Assembly: GCA_023284085.1 (NCBI GenBank)
Contig: JAKVHY010000011.1
Span: forward strand, 80,149 to 144,148
DNA from: Shewanella benthica
GTDB taxonomy: Bacteria; Pseudomonadota; Gammaproteobacteria; Enterobacterales; Shewanellaceae
DNA: 64,000 nucleotides
Reading direction: 5' to 3'
The notes below the pieces were generated by a model. The model was given only the letters and a program-made list of their open reading frames with translations. It searched no databases and was not told the DNA's origin. Numbering within the stretch: the stretch's first letter is position 1; every line of letters begins with the position of its first letter. Positions 53,859 through 62,344 of this stretch are shown here, one piece after another. Position numbers and translations under genes: made by a program.

Positions 53859-54770
53859 TTACAGTATCGGGTTGACGTTGCTGAGAATTTTTTGAGAAAG
53901 GGCGGCTCCCTGCTGATGACTACTGCTGCGGATCCTATGCTCGGCTACCGATGAGAACACAGCCTGTACATCTTCGGGGACAAGGTAGCTTCGTCCATTG
54001 AGAAAAGCCCAGGCTTTAGAGGCTTGGAGCAGTGCCTTGCTCGCCCGTGGTGACAGGCCAAATCCCTCATTCTGGACGCGAGAGGCGGCGACGAGTGCGA
54101 GCACATAATTAAGTAAGGCATCGGAAGCGGTAATTTTGCCAACGTCTTGCTGTAACTGAACCAGTTCGATTTGGGATATGCACTGGGGAAGTACCAGAAG
54201 CTGGGGGGACTGATCATGTCCTTTGAGCATTTCGAGTTCGGCTGCTGCGTTTGGATAACCAATGGATAGGCGCATCATAAAGCGATCGAGCTGAGATTCT
54301 GGCAGTGGAAATGTGCCTGATTGTTCACTGGGGTTTTGCGTCGCTATCACAAAAAACGGGCTGGGCAGTGGGTGAGTGATGCCATCGACGGTGATCTGAC
54401 TTTCGGCCATGGCCTCGAGTAGTGCACTCTGTGTCTTGGGACTGGCACGGTTGATTTCATCCGCTAGCACCATCTGTTTGAAGATTGGCCCAGGATGAAA
54501 GATAAACTGAGCTTGCTCCTTATCGAAAATTGAGACACCTAGAATATCGGCGGGTAACATATCACTGGTAAATTGTATCCGCTGATAACTGAGTCCCAGA
54601 CTCTGGGCGATACCATGGGATAGGCTGGTTTTCCCCATGCCGGGAAGATCTTCGATCAGCAGGTGTCCTTTGGCGAGAATACAGGCAAGTGCCAGTTTTA
54701 TCTGTTCTGGTTTGCCTAATAGAACACGCCCAAGCTGAGTGATAATATCTGAAATTGTCTGTTTGGACAT
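53859..54770 (-). CDS. MoxR-family AAA ATPase
   Basis: The 303-residue chaperone-like ATPase has Walker A in IEDLPGMGKTSLSHG (about 36-50), Walker B MVLADEINRASPKTQSALLE, and sensor ATQNPSEQSGTFPLPESQLD. The helical lid follows from about residue 205. It heads the three-gene module and lies nine bases before the DUF58 start. Confidence 0.95.
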   Translation of the reverse strand: MSKQTISDIITQLGRVLLGKPEQIKLALACILAKGHLLIEDLPGMGKTSLSHGIAQSLGLSYQRIQFTSDMLPADILGVSIFDKEQAQFIFHPGPIFKQMVLADEINRASPKTQSALLEAMAESQITVDGITHPLPSPFFVIATQNPSEQSGTFPLPESQLDRFMMRLSIGYPNAAAELEMLKGHDQSPQLLVLPQCISQIELVQLQQDVGKITASDALLNYVLALVAASRVQNEGFGLSPRASKALLQASKAWAFLNGRSYLVPEDVQAVFSSVAEHRIRSSSHQQGAALSQKILSNVNPIL

Positions 54771-54872
54771 TGAATTCTCTTTACTGGCATTATGGCATTA
54801 CTATGCGACAAATTAGATTCTCGATCCAGTTTCTTGATTTTGACTCTAAGTCTCTAAGTCTAGGTCATTTCG

Positions 54873-55640
54873 TTACCCTTGCATGAACTGCAAGTTGATT
54901 AATTCTGTAGGTAAAGGCGCAATGTGACTCAGATTTTCATCGAGGGCCAGTAGCGGCGTGACAGAAGGCGCGGTGATGAATTGAGACTTAAATAAAAACC
55001 CTTGTACCAAATCTATCCCTAGTTCTTGCGCGAGTGCAAATTGTTGCCTAGTTTCAACGCCTTCTAGAACCGTTTGTTTATGGCAATCCTTAGCAAAGCG
55101 GATCAATGCTTTCATCAGATATTCTTGTTCTATATTGCCGACTTGATTAAGCCAATCGATATCAAACTTTAGGGTATCCACTTGACCTAACAGTGATAGA
55201 GACAACATGGAATGTGGCGCGCCAATATCGTCGAGTGCCACATTAATCTGTTTGGATTTTAAATGGGATACCAATATCCTCGAGAGCTTTGCATCATTGA
55301 TACAGGTATTCTCGATGATCTCTACGGTCAAATTAGGTCGAAGCGATAATAGATGCAACATGTGTTGGCTCTTGGAGCCTATGGCATGGGGGTCTAAGTT
55401 GATAAACAGCGGCAAAGCCGCAATTGAGTGTTTAAGTTGAAACAACTTAGCTTGTATCTCAACGTCTTCTAACAGAGATGCCTGATTATGAAGATGATCG
55501 AAGACGATATTGGGTGGCGTGTGACGGCCATCGAGATCGGTAAATCTAGACAGGGCTTCATAGCCATAGATAGACGAGTCCGAGGTGTTGATCAGCGGTT
55601 GATATTCTGCGCCCAGGTAAAGTTTATCCAGTGATATCAT
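54873..55640 (-). CDS. EAL-domain protein (probable c-di-GMP phosphodiesterase)
   Basis: The 255-residue protein is a single EAL domain. The catalytic residues appear conserved: YEAL (about 28-31), the Asn in LFINLDP, Glu in VEIIENT, the Asp pair in VALDDIGAPHS, Lys in DTLKFDIDW and the Glu in VLEGVETRQQ. The DDFG motif is DDIG and the ENVS-type Asn motif is weakly conserved, so activity is likely but not certain. There is no sensor, GGDEF or membrane domain. The ribosome site is poor. Confidence 0.9.
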   Translation of the reverse strand: MISLDKLYLGAEYQPLINTSDSSIYGYEALSRFTDLDGRHTPPNIVFDHLHNQASLLEDVEIQAKLFQLKHSIAALPLFINLDPHAIGSKSQHMLHLLSLRPNLTVEIIENTCINDAKLSRILVSHLKSKQINVALDDIGAPHSMLSLSLLGQVDTLKFDIDWLNQVGNIEQEYLMKALIRFAKDCHKQTVLEGVETRQQFALAQELGIDLVQGFLFKSQFITAPSVTPLLALDENLSHIAPLPTELINLQFMQG

Positions 55641-55865
55641 TAAGTCGATCTTAGTATCATTATGTTAATGATAATTATTCACAATAAAGGCTGACTGTCT
55701 AAGCTTTTTTCCTCAAACTGAGTTCGAATGAGCTAATTTTCATCACACCGGTGAAATCTGAACGTTTTTTAACTCCCAAGGAGCTGAGACACGGGCGTTA
55801 TTGAATTAAGTAACCCGAAAGAATCTTAGTTATGCTTGCTGAGCAGACTCTTAATTACCTATTGA

Positions 55866-57863
55866 TTAATATTTAAAATCTAGCTCTTTAGCCGAAAACA
55901 GCTCGGGTTTCTTACCTTGTTTGATTTGGTAGATGACTCGATAGCTAAGCACTGCCTGTACATACTCACGGGTCTCGGTGAAAGGGATAGCTTCGATGAA
56001 GGCGACAACATCGAGTTCTCCATTGGTTTTCTTTAACCAACGCTTAACCCTATGGGGACCGGCATTATAAGCCGCTGTGGCTAACACTCGATTATTATTG
56101 AACCGCTTTAATAGGGAAGCATAGTAAGCGCTGCCGAGGCGAATGTTTATCTCATTGATGTACAGACTACGTGTGCCCTTGTATTTGACTCCAGCTTTCC
56201 TGGCTGTCTCTTTTGCGGTTGCAGGCATGAGCTGCATCAGGCCTCTGGCACCTACCCCTGAGGTTGCGTAAGGGTAAAAAGCACTCTCTCTTCTGGCAAT
56301 AGCCCTGAGTTCATCAATATTGACCTTCTGCTTCTTGCTGGCTGTCACGAAGGCTTGCTCGGCAGCGTAGGGGAAACGTAATCTCATGTCGTTCCACAGT
56401 TTGCCTTGTATGCTGGCTTGAACACCGAGAGCGTGCCATTTATTCTCCAATGCAAATATTGCATACTCTTTTTGCATTGCTCGGCTGTGTCGGCCCAGCA
56501 TCTGAACCCACTCCGATCTGGCATCAATGGTCTTATCTATTGCCAGTAGTTCTATCACACGCGACAAGGCTTTATCGTCGAAGATTTTTTGTCTCAGTGC
56601 AGGGTCTGTGACGCTGTCAAGGTGCTCGAGTTGATATTCACTGTTGAGCTCGAGTGCCGCGGCATAACCATAAAAATTTCTACGCTTGCTCAAGTTCGCT
56701 AATCTGCTGTTAGAGGGGTTATCGACAATATCTGAGCTCGGAGCTGGAGAGGCTTGAGTCGAGATTATTCCATCGACCCTGGACTGCCAATACAGCCATC
56801 TGGGTTTGGTTTTTTTCTGTTCACTTAGCTGGGGCAAATAGGCAATAAGGCTAGTGAAGTCAGCCTCTCTGATGGCCCATCTCAGTCGCAACTCCACCAG
56901 ATCATCACTGTCTAGTAGTGGCAACATGGTATCGACGAATGATTTTAGCCGTTCTTCCTGTCTGATAATGGCGCGTTTGACGAAGTAGCGGCTGAGTTTT
57001 CTACCTTGATAATCACTAAACCTGTCCAGTTTTTGGTAGGTCATGTAAAGTTTTACAGCTTGTTTCAGATCTTTTCTCGCCAGTTTCTTTAATCCTGAGC
57101 TGACGATTTCGCCATTAATTTTTTCCCGTCCCATAAACCTTTTCGTGTGTCTCAGGCTACGGGGATCTTTATATACAGACAGGAGTCGCTTTACTTCGGC
57201 TTTGTTGCCAGTGATTTTTCTGGATAGATAAGTCAGTAATCCGTATTGATTGGCATTAAAACTGAGGAACATACGCGACCAGAGCATCTCTTGAGTACGT
57301 AAACCCGCTTTTTGCCAGACCTGAAAGAGCGGATCACACTCTTCTGGCCTCGATTTACCATAGAGCCAGAGTGATTGAGCGCCTTTAAACGCGGTGTCTT
57401 TATCGCCTGCAGCCAACTTAGCTCGGTAAAAATAACACTGTAAAATGGTGTTGTTGGGTCTGCTTGGACTGACCATTAAGAAGTCATCCCAACGCCGCTT
57501 GGCGCCCGTTCTCATTAAATAGCGATATCTAGCCGTGTTAAATAGGGGAGTTTCTTTAAATTGGTCAATTTCTGCGGTGGCTTTGCTACCCTTATGAGTC
57601 AGAATGCCATTGATATTGGAATGAAAATCCAGATAGACGGTCAGAGGGTAGTCATCGAGTTGCTTACGTAATTTATTGTAGCTGCTTAATTGCTTGTTTT
57701 TGAGCGCTTTTCGCGCATCTAAATATGTTTGTTGCTCGGCAGTGTAATTACTGGCATAAGCTGGGTTAACAACCGAGCTCGCCATCAATGTCGACATTGA
57801 GAACAGGCTCAGGCTGGTATAAAAAAACAAGGACTTTAATACGCCATTAAACAGCTTATGCAT
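55866..57863 (-). CDS. slt: Soluble lytic murein transglycosylase
   Basis: The 665-residue periplasmic protein (E. coli Slt70: 645) has a signal peptide (cut near AYA-SN), a long helical U-domain and a C-terminal lysozyme-like domain with the catalytic Glu in ARRESAFYPYA, then GARGLMQLMPATAKETARKA and AAYNAGPHRVKRW. It cleaves glycan strands to anhydromuropeptides. Ribosome site AAGGAAGACGCA. Confidence 0.95.
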   Translation of the reverse strand: MHKLFNGVLKSLFFYTSLSLFSMSTLMASSVVNPAYASNYTAEQQTYLDARKALKNKQLSSYNKLRKQLDDYPLTVYLDFHSNINGILTHKGSKATAEIDQFKETPLFNTARYRYLMRTGAKRRWDDFLMVSPSRPNNTILQCYFYRAKLAAGDKDTAFKGAQSLWLYGKSRPEECDPLFQVWQKAGLRTQEMLWSRMFLSFNANQYGLLTYLSRKITGNKAEVKRLLSVYKDPRSLRHTKRFMGREKINGEIVSSGLKKLARKDLKQAVKLYMTYQKLDRFSDYQGRKLSRYFVKRAIIRQEERLKSFVDTMLPLLDSDDLVELRLRWAIREADFTSLIAYLPQLSEQKKTKPRWLYWQSRVDGIISTQASPAPSSDIVDNPSNSRLANLSKRRNFYGYAAALELNSEYQLEHLDSVTDPALRQKIFDDKALSRVIELLAIDKTIDARSEWVQMLGRHSRAMQKEYAIFALENKWHALGVQASIQGKLWNDMRLRFPYAAEQAFVTASKKQKVNIDELRAIARRESAFYPYATSGVGARGLMQLMPATAKETARKAGVKYKGTRSLYINEINIRLGSAYYASLLKRFNNNRVLATAAYNAGPHRVKRWLKKTNGELDVVAFIEAIPFTETREYVQAVLSYRVIYQIKQGKKPELFSAKELDFKY

Positions 57864-57913
57864 TGCGTCTTCCTTTAATATCCATATTTATCAGGAGATC
57901 ATCTATTGATTGA

Positions 57914-59410
57914 CTAATTCAATTTGGACTCAAGTCCTGGATAGTCTGATAATGCGCTATCCAATAAGCGCTGATCGATTTTTTTACTGGTATCCACACC
58001 TAACTGCTGCATCTGATGGGCTTGTCTGACTAAGTTTCCTTTACCATTGGTGAGCTTGCTCATGGCGTTGGCATAACTTTTCTCTGCGCCTTCGATGGCC
58101 CTACCGAGTTTTTCCATGTCTTCGATATAGCCACACAGTTTATCGTATATCTTTCCTGCTTGTTTGGCGATACGTTGAGCGTTTTGATTTTGATATTCGT
58201 AGCGCCAAATGTTGTTAATTGTCCTTAATGCAACTAAAAGATTGGTAGGGCTGACCAACATGATGTTGAGCTCTAAGGCATAGTTCACCAGGCTTGGGTC
58301 ATGTTCCAGGGCGAGTAAAAATGCCGGTTCCAAGGGGATAAACATAAGCACGTAATCCAGGCTGGTGAGCCCGTGAAGCTTTTGATAGTCTTTTTGGCTC
58401 AGACCCTTAATGTGACCCCGGATAGAGAGGACATGGTCTTTAAGCGCCTGTGCTTTGATATCATCATCATCATTATTGAAATATCTCTCATAGGCGACCA
58501 ATGACATCTTAGCATCGACGACAACATCTTTATTTTCAGGCAGATGCACGATGACATCGGGTTTAAAGCGCTTACCCTCATCATTTTTAAGCTCAGTTTG
58601 GGTGTCATACTCATGACCCTCTCGCAAACCACTCTCTTGTAATACACGCTCTAAAATGACCTCTCCCCAGTTACCTTGCTGTTTATTGTCACCCTTGAGT
58701 GCCCTGGTGAGGTTGACAGCGTCTTGACTCATCTGCTGATTGAGGGCCTTGAGTGATTCCAGCTGGTGCCTGAATGCACTGCGCTCGGATTGCTCATTAG
58801 TATAAGATTCCTGAACCTGTTTCCTGAATCCCTCAAGCTGCTGTTTAAAAGGGGCTAACACCGCATCTAAATGCTGAGTACTTTGGCTCTGCAACTTCTC
58901 ACTGCGTTCTTCGAATATCTTGTTGGCGAGATTTTCAAATTGGGTTTTTAAACGGATTTCCGCACTCTCTAATAGAGAGACTTTATCTTCCAGAGCTTGT
59001 TGCTGCGTACTGAATTTGACGGTTAAGGTCTGTTGCATGGCATTGGATTTTGACAGGGCTAGCTGAGTTTCCATCAGTTTTCGCTGAGATTCTTGCAGTT
59101 GGCTGTCTAATTGAGGAAGACGACTCGATTCGGCTTGAGCCTGCCCTAAGGCACTGAGGTTTTTCTCGACCTTAGCGTATAAGGTTTCTATCTGTGCTTC
59201 TTTATCTAGTAGCAATGAATCCCTGTGGCCGATCTCAATTTGGATTTCAGCTAACGTGTGTTGGTGTTGGTCTGCAAGTTGGTTTTTAACGTCTTGCCAC
59301 CTCTGTCGAGTCAGGCGTTGGTTCAATAAGGCGCCGATGAGAAGAAACAGAAAAGCGACCGCACTCAATACGATGATTTCGGGCAGTGACAGAGGTAGAT
59401 TTGTTGGCAT
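57914..59410 (-). CDS. rmuC: RmuC, DNA recombination protein
   Basis: The 498-residue protein has one N-terminal helix (about 8-27), a long coiled coil (about 35-225) and the conserved RmuC nuclease-like domain (GNWGEVILERVLQESGLREG, PDVIVHLPENKDVVVDAKMS, LDYVLMFIPLEPAFLLAL). RmuC limits inversion at short inverted repeats. The start is odd: the bases before the ATG read CACCTCCTT, the opposite of a ribosome site. A downstream start would remove the helix. Confidence 0.93.
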   Translation of the reverse strand: MPTNLPLSLPEIIVLSAVAFLFLLIGALLNQRLTRQRWQDVKNQLADQHQHTLAEIQIEIGHRDSLLLDKEAQIETLYAKVEKNLSALGQAQAESSRLPQLDSQLQESQRKLMETQLALSKSNAMQQTLTVKFSTQQQALEDKVSLLESAEIRLKTQFENLANKIFEERSEKLQSQSTQHLDAVLAPFKQQLEGFRKQVQESYTNEQSERSAFRHQLESLKALNQQMSQDAVNLTRALKGDNKQQGNWGEVILERVLQESGLREGHEYDTQTELKNDEGKRFKPDVIVHLPENKDVVVDAKMSLVAYERYFNNDDDDIKAQALKDHVLSIRGHIKGLSQKDYQKLHGLTSLDYVLMFIPLEPAFLLALEHDPSLVNYALELNIMLVSPTNLLVALRTINNIWRYEYQNQNAQRIAKQAGKIYDKLCGYIEDMEKLGRAIEGAEKSYANAMSKLTNGKGNLVRQAHQMQQLGVDTSKKIDQRLLDSALSDYPGLESKLN

Positions 59411-60103
59411 AAGGAGGTGGCCATAAAGAATGAAGCGAATAGACTCTCATGCAAGATGACTATCTTCAAGTGGCATCTTGCAGTATTTAGCGTAAATGAA
59501 TAACTCTTAATCGTATGTTGTTAATATGTTGACTCGTGGTTGTGGGGGGATGAGCGTTTAAAAGCCGATGTGATAACGTGAACTTCTAGCATCAGATGAA
59601 TATAGATTAAGTTAACTGAGATTTTTGGAGATTTTTTGTTACTTTTTCCTGTCTAATACTTGTATGTGATTTTTACCGCTTAACATTCAAAAGGGGCTGT
59701 ATTGATGAAGTCGTAAAGCACTCCATTCTATGAAGTGCCAATGCTTTAGCGGTAAACCAATGCACTAATCTTGCCTGATATAGTTACTAATGCCTTTGTT
59801 ATTTTTTGATATTTTCCAAACTTGCCTACAGCGCAAGGATTAGCAACTTTACTTTCTCTGGTGAAATAGCTTAAGGCAACCAGTTTACTTCTTTAAGCTG
59901 TGTATCCCATTTATACATAGTGGATTTGATCTCGTTCATAGATTGAGCCGGTGTTGCGTGTGAAGACGGGGGTTACCGGATACTTTCTTTTGTATTCATG
60001 TCATCCACGATTGATTATCATATTATCTATAATCAAAGTGTCCGGATCGATTAGACCAGAATTGTATGCCTAGTCCTCGGCAGCTAGTGCTCCCCCGTAT
60101 TGA
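59411..60103. other. Gene-free stretch between rmuC and the secreted protein
   Basis: A perfect inverted repeat TGCAAGATG ... CATCTTGCA (59450-59458, 59474-59482) lies upstream of rmuC. No open frame with support, RNA gene or terminator with a T-run was seen. Confidence 0.45.
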
Positions 60104-61171
60104 TTAACTCATCGGTATAATGAATTCATTGTTCAATTCATTTATATTTAACTTAAAGAACTTTTGGTAATAGGTACCACCTATAAAGTACCCTGCTGCA
60201 ATGTTTTTCATGTTATCGGAAACAGGCGTTGAACTGCTAACTTCTAATTGTAGGTGCGAACTTAGTGCGCCAAATAAATTTAAAACTTCACTTCTATCCT
60301 TACTTAAAATAAGCGGGACGTATCCACTTCCTGCGTATGTACCACCGATATATGCGGAACCATTGTTATAAAACTTTAATGTTTTGCCACCTGTGATCCC
60401 ATTTATTTTTTCTACGTTAATAAACTCAACGCTATCATCATTCCAAATTACAGGTGTTAAACCAATTACTCCTCCTACTTGATTGTTCGCTGAGGTTAGT
60501 GCATCAGAGTATTCATACTTGGATGAGTTTTGTAAGTGTAAAATATGTTCTTCACCGTTAGTTTTCCATATTTTTGGTTGGTAATCATAATCTTCTGATC
60601 TTTCAGAACCTGATATTTTTTTACTATTTGAAATGCTTTTTACTGTCATCCAGTCACTATCATGAGTATTCATTACTGCTGCGTGTCCATTGATATACGA
60701 CCATCCTATGTTGAATGGTGTGTTGTCTGCGTAAACCTTGGCTTCGCCAACCAGATCTCCGCTATTATTTAAATCAGATACTTCTATTTCAACAACGACG
60801 AAATCAGAGTGTTTCGAGCTTAAATAATTATTAATTGACAGGTTTATATCGTGAATCTCAATTGTTTCACCTGATTCTTTCCAAATTGATGGGGTGCATG
60901 TAGGGTTGCATAACGTTAACGCTATATCATTAGCGTTATTAATCGACATTGAATTCCCTGAAGTAATATTTAAGCTTTCCAAGCTCTCAGTCCTAATGTT
61001 ATATCTATATGGACTATGTGAAAAATCTGTGTTCATCCAGCCCACAACATAGTTATTGTTGATGTCTCTTGATGGGCCGGGAAGCTCGGTTTCGAATTCG
61101 ATAAATTGGTTTGATGAAAATGCACTGAAACTAACGATATATAATACTGATGCTATTGATAGTTTTCTCAT
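60104..61171 (-). CDS. Secreted HAF-repeat-like protein
   Basis: The 355-residue precursor has a signal peptide (MRKLSIASVLYIVSFSAFSS). Short recurring segments such as DINNNYVVGW, INNANDIALT, LNNSGDLVGEAKVY and ANNQVGGVIGLTPVIW follow the pattern of HAF / DUF3466-type beta-propeller-like extracellular repeats. It has a good ribosome site (AGGAATTACA) and stands alone. The function is unknown. The coding sequence is AT-rich compared with rmuC and slt. Confidence 0.7.
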   Translation of the reverse strand: MRKLSIASVLYIVSFSAFSSNQFIEFETELPGPSRDINNNYVVGWMNTDFSHSPYRYNIRTESLESLNITSGNSMSINNANDIALTLCNPTCTPSIWKESGETIEIHDINLSINNYLSSKHSDFVVVEIEVSDLNNSGDLVGEAKVYADNTPFNIGWSYINGHAAVMNTHDSDWMTVKSISNSKKISGSERSEDYDYQPKIWKTNGEEHILHLQNSSKYEYSDALTSANNQVGGVIGLTPVIWNDDSVEFINVEKINGITGGKTLKFYNNGSAYIGGTYAGSGYVPLILSKDRSEVLNLFGALSSHLQLEVSSSTPVSDNMKNIAAGYFIGGTYYQKFFKLNINELNNEFIIPMS

Positions 61172-62344
61172 TGTAATTCCTAAGTTTAACTTTGTTGTTT
61201 GTTTTTATTGTTTAGCGATTGCTAACGCTTAAAACCTAACATTAATAAAAGTGTAAACATATCAATATTTGTTTTAATCAAAGAAGGATTTAACTATTTA
61301 ATTGTTGTTTCTCCTTGTGACTTAGAGTCAGCGCGGGTCTTTGCTTAGTGTTTTAATTTGTATCGAATTTTAATTTGTGTCGTGCCTTAATTTGTATCAT
61401 GTTTTATTTACTAATAATTTTATTACCTTAGTCATCCTTGAATGTTAACTCATGATACTGCTATTTAATTAGACTCTGTAACCATAAAAAATGAGAGTTG
61501 TGGGATCTCTAGAGTTAACTTTCAGCCAGAGTTCAGCCTGGGACTGCTTTTGGCGATGAAAGGTCATCAGTGCCGTAGGTGTTTTTGCTGAGGGGAGGGG
61601 GCACTATTTAGGGGGGGGGTGATGAATTTTCAAGGGGGAAGTTTAGCTGTTCCAGATTTTATATTGCTCTGTATTAGGTGATCGTATAGAAATCGTAGGT
61701 ACGCATATGCTTTATGTATATTACTATACATGCCCCTCTCAAAATATCTGAGCAGCCTTCTCGGTTGTTTACATCTAATCAATGTTCTATATATAAAATA
61801 ACTTTAAATAAAAGTGAGACTAATTAATGTTTAATTTTCTTGGTTTTAGTTCTTCCTCTTTCTTCTGGGGGTTTCTTCTAGAAAGCTTGGTATAGCTGAG
61901 TTTTAAGCTTGCGTGGTGATGAAATGCAATTAGTACGGCTCTATCATCCGATAGCGGTGTTTTTTACGATATATTCGCTAAGTAAGTATAACAAATTGTA
62001 TCAATTGAGGAAGTTGGTTTTAATTCAGAGTTGGAGATGTCATTATTCTTTCCATGACAAAGCTACATACAGACTTATAGAAAGAGCATCAGTTTGTATA
62101 TCGAGCCGCCTGATCAATTTATTGAATAAATGATCGAATATTAGTCACAGCGTAAACAGAATAAAAGTCTGACTCTAATCAAGCATTATTATGCTTACAG
62201 GGCGAGATCGCGAATGATATTTGAGTGACCTTAGTTAGAATTGATGATCGGCGTTAAAAATCATAAGGTCAAAGTGTCTCAGAAAGTAGGTGATGATTTG
62301 GAGTTATTTTGAGTCCAATCTTTTTTACATAGGGAGCTATTATT
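61172..62344. other. Long gene-free region before the LamG protein
   Basis: About 1170 bases, AT-rich, with a run of nine or more G near 61611. A 74-codon frame at 61909-62133 has a TTG start, no ribosome site and no family features. No riboswitch or terminator was recognised. Confidence 0.5.

Noticed and set aside
61909..62133. 74-codon frame in the gene-free region
   Set aside because: TTG start, no ribosome site, no recognisable domain.
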